DNA of 7,207 nucleotides from DALYJJ01 sp031969915 (lineage in GTDB: Bacteria > Acidobacteriota > Terriglobia > Bryobacterales > Bryobacteraceae), in assembly GCA_031969915.1 (NCBI GenBank), contig DALYJJ010000223.1, positions 1-7,207 on the forward strand, written 5' to 3'. Below, in pieces: positions 1 through 6,515 of the stretch. How positions within the stretch are numbered: position 1 is the stretch's first letter; each line of letters begins with the position of its first letter. Under the pieces are notes generated by a model. It was not told the origin of the DNA, made no database searches, and worked only from the letters and a program-made list of their open reading frames with translations. The translations under genes were made by a program, and so were the position numbers.

Positions 1-235
1 GGGTGACGGACGCCAATTGGGGGTATGACGGCCGCGGGAACGTGGCGATGAGCCCCGGGAACGGCGATCGGCGCTGGGGTGGGTACCGTCGTCGGCGGTG
101 CCGGTGGAGCGATTGTTACAAGTCCGGCTGCTCAACAGCTCTGGAGGATGGCAAACCCGCAGTATGAAGAACGGTAAGTACAAGATTCTCGATCAAGACA
201 AGAAGATCGTTTCATACGGGCTGATAAACCAATGA
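1..235 (+). pseudogene. Broken coding remnant, possibly the end of a YD-repeat / polymorphic-toxin gene
   Basis: No single frame is open across this stretch, but three short pieces read like protein. Frame 3 near the left edge gives NWGYDGRGNVAMSPGNG, which carries the YDxxGN pattern of RHS/YD repeats. Frame 1 (52-177) gives a glycine-zipper-like hydrophobic run, AIGAGVGTVVGGAGGAIV, ending ANPQYEER and a TAA. Frame 2 (164-235) gives a Lys-rich tail that starts MKNGKYKILDQ and ends KIVSYGLINQ. Its TGA overlaps the next start codon as ATGA. Each change of frame is compatible with one net indel, so this may be the decayed C-terminus of a secreted toxin with its immunity gene downstream. The RHS assignment rests on one short motif and the gene is cut by the window edge. 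An alternative is that only the 23-codon ORF 164-235 is translated, as a short leader. A GGAGG at 143-147 lies upstream of it. Confidence 0.3.
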
Positions 236-636
236 GCGTGCACCTTGACCTTGAGAAGGCGATACGTAATCGACTGCCTGGATATTGTTGGGGGCAATTT
301 CCATCGGCAGATATCAAGAAGATTCGCCCGGAGAATACAATGGACCTCCACACGGCTTTCGACCTCTACTTTGCCGACGTTGCGGGTTACACAGTGAATG
401 TGAAGGCGATGCGCAGAAAGCCTCGCAGCGAACTGCTGCAAATCAGAGATCGCCTGTCGCAGTCCTTCTTTGAACGATACAAGCAATTCGACCAACACCG
501 TGCCTCGATCACGCCGGACTTGACCCCTGAACTCTACCGTCATTTTGTTGCAGTTGAGGAGAATCGTTTGGATTTGATCAGGCTTATCGAAACCCTTCTC
601 CAATCCGGTCATGAGGGCGGCGGCCGGAAGGACTAG
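232..636 (+). CDS. Small hypothetical protein, possible immunity-type or orphan accessory gene
   Basis: This encodes 134 residues of a family I do not recognise. There is no signal peptide or membrane segment, so it should be cytoplasmic. The first half mixes strands and helices and includes LPGYCWGQFPSADIKKI and a DLYFADVAGYTVNV segment. The second half, about residues 60-125, looks almost wholly helical and charged (ELLQIRDRLSQSFFERY and NRLDLIRLIETLLQ). The ATG is chosen because it overlaps the TGA of the preceding short frame (ATGA at 232-235), which suggests translational coupling; no good Shine-Dalgarno lies just upstream. Base composition is about 50% G+C, against roughly 70% in lpxB, a typical sign of acquisition. 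A small low-GC gene coupled to the end of a glycine-rich, possibly YD-repeat frame fits an immunity protein, but nothing in the sequence itself proves that. That the reading frame is a real gene is moderately likely; its function is unknown. Confidence 0.6.
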   Translation: MSVHLDLEKAIRNRLPGYCWGQFPSADIKKIRPENTMDLHTAFDLYFADVAGYTVNVKAMRRKPRSELLQIRDRLSQSFFERYKQFDQHRASITPDLTPELYRHFVAVEENRLDLIRLIETLLQSGHEGGGRKD

Positions 637-656
637 GCGGAGATTCTCAGGAGGTG

Positions 657-682
657 GACACCTGCGGTGCGCCGCCGGTGTC
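657..682 (+). repeat. Imperfect hairpin downstream of the small gene
   Basis: GACACC (657-662) pairs with GGTGTC (677-682), and inside it GCGG (664-667) pairs with CCGC (672-675) around a TGCG loop, with a single T/C mismatch between the two stems. It starts 20 nt after the stop codon at 636. No T-run follows (GCAAAG does), so it is not a canonical intrinsic terminator. It may still stabilise or end the upstream transcript. It coincides with the truncated 3' end of the minus-strand relic, so it may also be chance structure in former coding sequence. Confidence 0.4.
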
Positions 683-877
683 GCAAAGCTCTCCTTGACC
701 GTCTTGCCACCCACCTCGTGAGTCAACCTCAGGTTGGGTCCGTGGCCGGGTTCGCCGGGCCGATGACAGCGGCAATTCTAGATTTCCGCAACGCCCTTGG
801 GTCGCGGTAATGGAGCCAGGGCGAAAGCCGGACAAGTGTGAGACTCGAGCCAGCAGATCGGCTCCAACGCCAGCCAG
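661..877 (-). pseudogene. Frameshifted relic of a DUF6788-like, transposase-associated Cys-rich protein
   Basis: Read on the minus strand, two frames together give one recognisable protein. The upstream frame (about 877 down to 782) gives LLARVSHLSGFRPGSITATQ followed by GRCGN. The downstream frame (777 down to 661) continues NCRCHRPGEPGHGPNLRLTH, then EVGGKTVKESFATPAAHRR. The expected family pattern, from memory, is an N-terminal helix, PGSL/I, RCG(N/K)PxCRC, a PGHGP loop and a strand-rich (L/Y)T.(K/E)V.GKTV.ES module. It is found in small proteins that often sit beside transposase genes. The break is at 778-781, where four bases (CTAG on the minus strand) occupy the place of one codon, producing a frameshift and an in-frame TAG. 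After AHRR the conserved sequence stops, so the 3' end is also lost, and no clear start codon is assigned. The relic shows that the apparently gene-free stretch 637-939 is mobile-element debris. The family name is recalled rather than searched; the frameshift is read directly. Confidence 0.6.
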
Positions 878-939
878 GCACCATCGAAGGCCGCGTGGGC
901 GAGACGATCCACCAAGACGATACACTAGAACCAAGGCCC

Positions 940-2070
940 GTGTCCCCGCACATTCTTGTTTCCGCAGGCGAAGCGTCCGGCGACCTCTATGCCGCGCAAC
1001 TCGTCGAAAGGCTGCGCGCGCGCTTCCCGCAGGCCCAGTTCTTCGGCTGCGCCGGCGCCAGGATGCAGGCGGCGGGCGTGGAGCCGGTGGTGGATGCCCG
1101 CAGCCTGGCCGTAGTCGGGCTGGTCGAGGTGCTGGCGCATATCCCGCGTATTTACGGGGAGTTCCGGAAGTTGTGCCGCACGGCCAGGCAGCGCAGGCCG
1201 GCCCTCGCCGTGCTCACCGACAGCCCTGACTTCCACCTCCGCGTGGCCGCCAGGCTCAAGCGGGCCGGCGTGCCCGTCGTCTACCTCGTCGCGCCGCAGG
1301 TGTGGGCCTGGCGAAAAGGGCGCCTCAAAACGCTCCGTCGAAACGTGGACCGCCTGTTGTGCATCTTTCCTTTTGAAGAGAAGTTCTTCCGGGACAACGG
1401 TGTCGCCGCCGACTACCTGGGCCACCCGCTGGCCGGGTCGGTGCGGCCGGCGGCCACCCGCCAGGAGTTCTTCAAACGGCATGGCCTGGCCGCGGACCGG
1501 CCCCTGGTAGCAGTGTTGCCCGGAAGCCGCCGCGGCGAAATCCGCCGTCACCTTCCGGCGTTGCGCGATGCGGTGGCGCGGATGGACGGCGCAAAGGCCG
1601 CCACGTTCGTACTAGGCAGTCCCAAGGCCGTGTACGCGCAAGCGGAGTGGCGCGAGTTGCTGCGCGATGCTCCGGTGCGCCTGGTGGAGGGCGAGACCTG
1701 GGATCTGCTGGCGCATTGCGACGTGGCGCTGGCGGCGAGCGGAACGGTCACCATGGAGGCCGCCCTGCTGGGCGCTCCGATGGTAACCTTCTACCGCGTC
1801 ACGGCGGTGAGTTGGTGGTTGGGAAGATTTTTGGTGGATGTGCCGTTCTACTCCATGGTGAACCTGGTCGCCGGGCGCAAGATCGTGCCCGAACTGATGC
1901 AGCATCAGATGACCGGGGAACGCCTCGCGGCGGAGGCCGCGCGGCTGCTTCACGATGGCGAGGAACGCCGCCGGATGAAACGGGATTTGGCCGAGGTTGC
2001 GGCACGGCTCTCGTCGGACGGTGATCCGATCGAGCGCGCCGCCGATATTGTCGAGGGGATGCTGCGGTAA
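940..2070 (+). CDS. lpxB: Lipid-A-disaccharide synthase
   Basis: LpxB is the GT19 glycosyltransferase that joins UDP-2,3-diacylglucosamine to 2,3-diacylglucosamine 1-phosphate (lipid X). It forms the lipid A disaccharide at the cytoplasmic face of the inner membrane. The whole family pattern is present: GEASGD at residues 10-15, AVVGLVEVL at 57-65, DSPDFHL at 94-100, VAPQVWAWRKGRLK at 117-130, IFPFEEKFF at 142-150, YLGHPLA at 159-165, the LPGSRRGEI loop at 193-201, SGTVTMEAAL at 267-276 and NLVAGRKIVPELMQ at 308-321. The GTG at 940 gives 376 residues, close to the 382 of the E. coli enzyme, and places GEASGD where the family has it. An in-frame GTG at 838 would add 34 residues unlike LpxB that overlap the minus-strand relic, so it is rejected. 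The ribosome binding site is weak (AAGG at 933-936). The next gene starts about 2 nt downstream. The usual lpxD-fabZ-lpxA neighbours are absent upstream, where acquired debris lies instead. Confidence 0.97.
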   Translation: MSPHILVSAGEASGDLYAAQLVERLRARFPQAQFFGCAGARMQAAGVEPVVDARSLAVVGLVEVLAHIPRIYGEFRKLCRTARQRRPALAVLTDSPDFHLRVAARLKRAGVPVVYLVAPQVWAWRKGRLKTLRRNVDRLLCIFPFEEKFFRDNGVAADYLGHPLAGSVRPAATRQEFFKRHGLAADRPLVAVLPGSRRGEIRRHLPALRDAVARMDGAKAATFVLGSPKAVYAQAEWRELLRDAPVRLVEGETWDLLAHCDVALAASGTVTMEAALLGAPMVTFYRVTAVSWWLGRFLVDVPFYSMVNLVAGRKIVPELMQHQMTGERLAAEAARLLHDGEERRRMKRDLAEVAARLSSDGDPIERAADIVEGMLR

Positions 2071-2072
2071 AG

Positions 2073-4052
2073 GTGCGAAGACGAATGCTACGACGATGGA
2101 TGGCGATGGGCGCGCTGGCGGCGGTGCTGCCGGCCGTGATGGCTGGGCAGACGCAGGCGCGGCGCTCGCGCGTGGATGTTCAGCACTACGTGGTGAACGC
2201 GCAGATTAACCCCGCGGCCCGGACCCTCCAGGCGACCGCGGAAGTGTCCTTCAGCGCGGTCGACGACAACGTCACCTCCACCGCGTTCGAACTGAACAAC
2301 GCCCTCAGCGTTTCGCGCGTGGTCGACGCCGCGGGACGCCAGGTGCCCGCTTCCCGCAACCAGCAGGATTTCACCGTCACCCTCAGCTTCAACGAAGCCC
2401 TCCGCAAAGGCGCCGAGCAGAAGGCCGCCTTCACCTATGACGGGCGCCTGACCGGCGACGAGGAGTCTCCCGTCTATGGCCTGAAGTTCGCCGCCATCGG
2501 CGCCGATCGCGCCTACCTCCTCTACCCCGCGCGCTGGTTCCCCGTCAACGATTACCTCATCGACCGGTACACGGCCGAGTTCCGCCTCACCGTGCCCCAG
2601 GGCTTCAAGGTCGTCTCCTCCGGCCTGGCGACCACCGAGGCCGGCGCCGCGGGCGCAACCACCTACGTCTTCAAAACCACCCAGCCCACCTTTCCCGGAA
2701 GCATCGCCGTGGTCCAGGGCGAGCCCGCGATCAGCCGTAATTCCGGGGTCAACAGCGAAATCTGGTTCACCGGCGGCAAAGCCCTCGCGCCCGCCTACGG
2801 CGAAGCCACCGCCAAGATCATGGCCTTTCTCACCGGGATCTTCGGCCTCCCCCCACAGGCGGGCTTGACCCTGGTCGAAGTGGACGCCAACGGCCCGTCC
2901 GGATATTCCGCGCCGGGCATGATCTTCCTGTCCTCCCGCACCATCGGCAGCACCGTCAACACGCGCGTACTCACCAACCAGATCGCGCGGCAATGGTGGG
3001 GCACCCTCGTCTCGCCCGTCACGCGCAATCATCAATGGCTCACCTTCGGCCCGGCGCGGTACGCCGAGCTGCTCTACATCGAAGCCAACGACGGACCCGC
3101 TGCCATGGAGAGCGAAATTCGCGATACCTACGTCGAGGCCCTCACCGTCGAATCCCCCCCCATGAGCCAGGCCGCGCGCCTCGAGGACTACTCTCCCGAA
3201 CTCGTCGCCCTCGCCGGTGGCAAGGGCGCCGCCACCCTCCATATGCTCCGCGCCGTGGTCGGCGACGACAACTTCAAAAAGATCATGAAGGCCGTCCCGG
3301 AGCAGTTCGCCTGGAAACCGGTCGGCACGGAAGATTTTCGCAAGGTCACCGAGAGCGTCGTCGGCCAGAATCTCGGCTGGTTCTTCATTCAGTGGGTGGA
3401 GTCCAACGGCGCGCCCGAATTCAAGATGGATTACACCGTCTTCCGCACCGCCAAGGGCTTCCGCGTGATGGGCAAGATCAGCCAGGATCTGGATACCTTT
3501 CGCATGCCCGTCGACCTGAAGATCGAGACCGAGGGCAACCCCGAAGACAAGCGCGTCGAGGTCGTCGGCACCTCCTCGGAGTTCATCGTCGAGACCTTCG
3601 GCAAGCCCAAGGTGATCAGCATCGACCCCGCCAACCGCGTCCTTCGCTTCAGCGATTCGATTCGCGTCGCCGTGGCCATCCGCCGCGGCGAGCAGTTCGC
3701 CGAGATCGGTGAGTTCGGCGAGTCGCTCAAGGAGTATCAGAAGGCCCTCGACGTCAACCGCAACAGCTCCCTCGCGCACTATCGCGTGGGCGAAGTCTTC
3801 TTCCTCCAGAACAACTACCAGTCCGCGGCCAACGCCTTCCGCGAGGCCCTCAACGGAGATCTCGAGCCCAAATGGACCGAGGTCTGGGCGCGCATCAACC
3901 TGGGCAAAATCTTCGACGTCACCGGGCAGCGCGACCGCGCCCGCAACGAATATCAGCTTGCCCTGCGCACCAAGGACAACACCCAGGGAGCCCAGGAGGA
4001 GGCCGCCAAGTACCTCAAGGCCCCCTACGAACGCCCCCAGCAGAACTACTAA
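2073..4052 (+). CDS. Exported M1-aminopeptidase-like pseudo-enzyme with C-terminal TPR domain
   Basis: The protein is 659 residues from the GTG at 2073. An ATG at 2085, 11 nt after AAAGG at 2069-2073, gives 655 and is equally credible. A basic, hydrophobic N-terminus ending near VMA-GQ (residues 22-26) predicts Sec export. Residues 35-220 resemble the M1 N-terminal beta domain (YLLYPARWFPVNDY, then FRLTVPQGFKVVSSG). Residues 240-450 resemble the catalytic domain, ending with the family-like NLGWFFIQWVESNGAPEF at 433-450. A beta domain follows, and residues 535-640 hold about three TPR helical pairs, suggesting a protein-binding role. The active site is gone. HExxHxW is replaced by NQIARQW (302-308), the third zinc ligand region NEGFA reads TFGPA (324-328), GxMEN is replaced by GYSAPG (277-282), and the catalytic Tyr of YxKG reads GGKG (382-385). 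It should therefore bind neither zinc nor cleave peptides by the M1 mechanism. Close spacing after lpxB suggests co-transcription; a shared function is unproven. Confidence 0.85.
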   Translation: MRRRMLRRWMAMGALAAVLPAVMAGQTQARRSRVDVQHYVVNAQINPAARTLQATAEVSFSAVDDNVTSTAFELNNALSVSRVVDAAGRQVPASRNQQDFTVTLSFNEALRKGAEQKAAFTYDGRLTGDEESPVYGLKFAAIGADRAYLLYPARWFPVNDYLIDRYTAEFRLTVPQGFKVVSSGLATTEAGAAGATTYVFKTTQPTFPGSIAVVQGEPAISRNSGVNSEIWFTGGKALAPAYGEATAKIMAFLTGIFGLPPQAGLTLVEVDANGPSGYSAPGMIFLSSRTIGSTVNTRVLTNQIARQWWGTLVSPVTRNHQWLTFGPARYAELLYIEANDGPAAMESEIRDTYVEALTVESPPMSQAARLEDYSPELVALAGGKGAATLHMLRAVVGDDNFKKIMKAVPEQFAWKPVGTEDFRKVTESVVGQNLGWFFIQWVESNGAPEFKMDYTVFRTAKGFRVMGKISQDLDTFRMPVDLKIETEGNPEDKRVEVVGTSSEFIVETFGKPKVISIDPANRVLRFSDSIRVAVAIRRGEQFAEIGEFGESLKEYQKALDVNRNSSLAHYRVGEVFFLQNNYQSAANAFREALNGDLEPKWTEVWARINLGKIFDVTGQRDRARNEYQLALRTKDNTQGAQEEAAKYLKAPYERPQQNY

Positions 4053-4083
4053 CCACCGCGGCGCGCCCGCGACGCCCGCCCCC

Positions 4084-4833
4084 CTACCCCAACACCCAGC
4101 GGTCCCCCTCGAAGCGCGCCGTCGCTTCGCTCCAAGGCCCGTACTTCGTCGCCATCTGGCCCCCGTCCACCACCAGCGTCGTGCCCGTAATGAACGAAGC
4201 CGCGTCGGACGCCAGAAAGGCCACCGCCCGGGCAACCTCCACCGCTTCCCCGCCGCGCCCCAACGGAATGTGCCGAAAGTACTCCCTCATCAGCGCGGAA
4301 TCGGCGAAGTGCCCGGCCGTCAGGCGCGTGCGGATCAGGCCCGGACAAACGGCGTTGATCCGCACGCCGTAAACCCCCAGTTCGTTGGCGGCCGTGCGCA
4401 CCATCCCCAGCAGGCCCGCCTTGCTCGCGTTGTAAGCGGTCAGGTCCCCTTCGCCATCGAAGGAGTTCGTCGACGCCGTCACCACCAGCGCGCCGCGGCG
4501 CGCCCCCGCCATGCGCCGCGCGGCCGCGCGAATCGTATGGAACGCCCCCGTCAGATTCACCTCCATCGTGCGCCGCCAGCACTCGTCGCTGGTCTCCAGC
4601 AGCTTCATCGGCGCCACCATCCCCGCGTTGGCCACCACCACGTCGGGCGCCCCCTCCAACGCACCGAACGCGCGCTCCACCGCCGCGGCGTCGGTGACAT
4701 CGACCGGATGCTCCCCCTCCCGGTCGAACACCACCACCCGCGCGCCGCACTCCCGCAGCACCTCCGCGCACGCCTTCCCGATTCCATTCGCGCCACCCGT
4801 CACCACCGCCGTCCGTCCCTCGAAGTCGATCAT
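4084..4833 (-). CDS. Classical short-chain dehydrogenase/reductase (SDR)
   Basis: This is a 249-residue Rossmann oxidoreductase of the classical SDR size. Visible motifs are the cofactor glycine loop TGGANGIG at residues 12-19, an acidic residue ending strand 2 (D37 in VVVFDRE, which favours NAD(H) over NADP(H)), DV at 45-46, NAG at 69-71, and the catalytic tetrad N93, S121, Y134 and K138 in the YNASK motif. INAVCPGLIRT lies at 159-169 and ITGTTLVVDGG at 215-225. It is cytoplasmic and complete. The substrate is not readable from sequence; SDRs of this form oxidise sugars, polyols, sugar acids, 3-oxoacyl thioesters and others. It lies 13 nt downstream of the GH51 gene on the same strand, so one operon is likely and a sugar-related substrate such as arabinose or its lactone or acid pathway is a reasonable guess. 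It converges with the M1-like gene, leaving only 31 nt between stops. Confidence 0.93.
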   Translation of the reverse strand: MIDFEGRTAVVTGGANGIGKACAEVLRECGARVVVFDREGEHPVDVTDAAAVERAFGALEGAPDVVVANAGMVAPMKLLETSDECWRRTMEVNLTGAFHTIRAAARRMAGARRGALVVTASTNSFDGEGDLTAYNASKAGLLGMVRTAANELGVYGVRINAVCPGLIRTRLTAGHFADSALMREYFRHIPLGRGGEAVEVARAVAFLASDAASFITGTTLVVDGGQMATKYGPWSEATARFEGDRWVLG

Positions 4834-4839
4834 CCCAGG

Positions 4840-4847
4840 CCCCCCTT
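4840..4847 (-). promoter_or_regulatory. Strong ribosome binding site of the SDR gene
   Basis: On the minus strand AAGGGGGG lies 6 nt before the ATG at 4833-4831 and overlaps the last base of the upstream GH51 stop codon (TGA, 4849-4847). This fixes the SDR start and supports translation directly after the GH51 gene on a shared message. Confidence 0.7.
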
Positions 4848-6454
4848 CACTGCGCCCGGATCGTCAACACCGAAACCGACTGCCTCGGCAGCGTCACCGT
4901 CACCGCGCCGCCCGCCACCTGGGCCGCCACCGCCGCCGGCTTCACCTCATCGGGAGCGGCAAACGTATTCGCCGCGTCCCGAGCCTCGTGCGTCAGCGTC
5001 GCCGCCCGCGCCTCCGTCGGCCGCATCGCCCCCGCAAAGCGCAGCCGCACCGGCAGCGCCGCGTCCCCCGGATTCGTCAGACTCACCGTCAGCACCCCGT
5101 CGCGCAGCGAAGCCGATCCCGCCACGCTCGCCAGCCGCCCCGTGCCTTCCAGCAGCGGCGCCACCAACTCCTCCGCGCGTACCGTCATCGGAACCAGCCG
5201 CCCCCCCATGTGCCCCCGGTACATGTCGAAAACATGGTAGACCGGCGTGCGCACATACCGGTCTTCCTGCGCCAGGAACAGCGAATGGAGGCAGTTGATG
5301 GTCTGCGCGATGTTGGCCATCGCGATCTTCTCCGCATGCCGGTGGAAGATGTCGAAGGTCATCGCCGCGTGCACCGCGTCGCGCAGCGTCATCGCCTGGC
5401 TCAGCAGGTAACGCGGAGCCAGCGGACGGCTCGCCGCGTTGTACCAATTCCCCCACTCGTCGATCACAAACCGGCACTGGCGCTGCGTATCCACCTTGCC
5501 CATCGCCTCCCAGTGCCGCTCGATCACCTGATCGATCAACGCGCCCTTGTGCAGCACCGCGTACCACGAGCGCGCATCCACCGTCTCCGCCTTCACCGCC
5601 GTGGGCCGGAAATCCGTGTAGTAGTGCAGCGCGTACCCGTTCGGAATGCGCCCCCGCGCGCCGCGGAGCCCCTCGAAAAAGCCCGTGGTCCACCCCATGT
5701 CCATGTCCGCCGAGTGGCCGCGCGGCCCCACCGCCACCAGAAACGGCTTCGTGTACGCCGGCACCTGGGCGATGAACTTGCGGTACTCGGTGGCATATTC
5801 CTCGGGCTTCATATTGCCCCCGCAGCCCCAGCTCTCATTGCCCACCCCCCAGAAGCGGACGTTGAACGGCTCCTTGTCTCCGTTGGCCGCGCGCTCCGCC
5901 GCCAGGCTCAGCGAGCCCGCCGGCGCATTGCAGTAGCTCACCCAGTCGTAAAACTCCTGCGGTGTCGCCGAGCCCACGTTCGCCGCCAGGTACGGCTCCG
6001 CCCCCAACAACCGGCACAGCCCCATGAACTCGTGCGTGCCGAACTGATTCGTTTCCGTCGCGTTCGTGCCCTTCGGCATCTGCGCTTCCCAGTAGTTGTA
6101 CGTCCGCGAACGCCGCCCCGCCGGCCCGATCCCGTCGCGCCAGTGATAGCCGTCCGCAAAACAGCCCCCCGGCCACCGCAGGTTCGGCGCCGCGATGCGC
6201 TTCATGTCTTCCACAAAGCTGCGCCGCAATCCGTTGATGTTCGGGATCCGCGACTCCCGCCCCACCCAGATGCCGTCGTAGATCACCCCGCCCAGGTGCT
6301 CGATGAAGTGCCCGTACACGTGGGGGTCGATCGTCGCGCCCGCGTTCTCCGGCCGCAACTCGATCTCCGCCTCCGCTGCCTTCACGCTCCGCGAGCCCGC
6401 CAGCCCCGCTACCCCCGCGCCCGCCGCCGACTGCAAAAATCGTCTTCGCCGCAT
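4847..6454 (-). CDS. Tat-exported alpha-L-arabinofuranosidase, GH51 family
   Basis: GH51 enzymes are retaining glycosidases that remove terminal L-arabinofuranosyl residues from arabinan, arabinoxylan and related plant polymers. The protein has 535 residues from the ATG at 6454. It opens with MRRRRFLQSAAGAGVAGLAG, a twin-arginine export signal, so it should be folded in the cytoplasm and sent across the inner membrane. Cleavage is likely near residues 25-28. Recognisable blocks are YGHFIEHLGG, then RWPGGCFADGYHW (about 93-105), TNQFGTHEF (about 135-143), WGVGNESWGCGG with the acid/base Glu at about 207, and VIDEWGNWY with the nucleophile Glu at about 333. The beta-sandwich C-terminus follows. 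Both catalytic Glu residues are present, so it should be active. ATG 6463 (three codons upstream) is an alternative start; neither has a clear ribosome binding site. Any longer start would run into the divergent gene. The SDR gene follows 13 nt later and is likely co-transcribed. Confidence 0.92.
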   Translation of the reverse strand: MRRRRFLQSAAGAGVAGLAGSRSVKAAEAEIELRPENAGATIDPHVYGHFIEHLGGVIYDGIWVGRESRIPNINGLRRSFVEDMKRIAAPNLRWPGGCFADGYHWRDGIGPAGRRSRTYNYWEAQMPKGTNATETNQFGTHEFMGLCRLLGAEPYLAANVGSATPQEFYDWVSYCNAPAGSLSLAAERAANGDKEPFNVRFWGVGNESWGCGGNMKPEEYATEYRKFIAQVPAYTKPFLVAVGPRGHSADMDMGWTTGFFEGLRGARGRIPNGYALHYYTDFRPTAVKAETVDARSWYAVLHKGALIDQVIERHWEAMGKVDTQRQCRFVIDEWGNWYNAASRPLAPRYLLSQAMTLRDAVHAAMTFDIFHRHAEKIAMANIAQTINCLHSLFLAQEDRYVRTPVYHVFDMYRGHMGGRLVPMTVRAEELVAPLLEGTGRLASVAGSASLRDGVLTVSLTNPGDAALPVRLRFAGAMRPTEARAATLTHEARDAANTFAAPDEVKPAAVAAQVAGGAVTVTLPRQSVSVLTIRAQ

Positions 6455-6486
6455 ACCGCACATCGTACACGCCCGCCCGTTCCGCC

Positions 6487-6492
6487 TACAAT
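6487..6492 (+). promoter_or_regulatory. Candidate -10 element for the beta-propeller gene
   Basis: TACAAT differs from the sigma-70 TATAAT in one base and sits 23 nt before the ATG at 6516, giving a short leader with a good ribosome binding site. The matching -35 position, 17 bp upstream (CGTACA, 6464-6469), is poor, agreeing only in its last three bases. The spacer is shared with the oppositely oriented GH51 gene. Confidence 0.35.
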
Positions 6493-6502
6493 GGCTACCA
6501 TC

Positions 6503-6507
6503 GGAGG
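6503..6507 (+). promoter_or_regulatory. Ribosome binding site deciding the start of the beta-propeller gene
   Basis: GGAGG lies 8 nt before ATG 6516-6518, and the reading frame that follows begins with a signal peptide. The two together fix this start. Confidence 0.8.
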
Positions 6508-6515
6508 ACGTGATT

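Noticed and set aside
193..726. A 177-codon minus-strand frame over the small gene and part of the relic
   Set aside because: Only its first part (726 down to about 661) carries the relic's conserved sequence; the rest is antisense to the plus-strand small gene and shows no family feature.
838..939. N-terminal extension of lpxB to the GTG at 838
   Set aside because: The 34 added residues do not resemble LpxB, overlap the antisense relic, and would push GEASGD far from its normal N-terminal position.
4057..4071. CGCGG/CCGCG inverted repeat between the convergent stops, as a bidirectional terminator
   Set aside because: The stem is only 5 bp in very GC-rich sequence with no T-run on either strand; such pairs are expected by chance here.
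2088..4235. A 715-codon open frame on the minus strand opposite the M1-like gene
   Set aside because: It is the antisense shadow of a GC-rich gene with strong third-position bias. Its product is Gly/Ala/Asp/Leu-rich with no family motif, and it overlaps the convergent SDR gene.
3709..5298. A 529-codon plus-strand frame spanning the end of the M1-like gene and beyond
   Set aside because: It is Pro/Arg/Ser/Thr-rich low-complexity, crosses two unrelated genes and has no motif; a compositional shadow.
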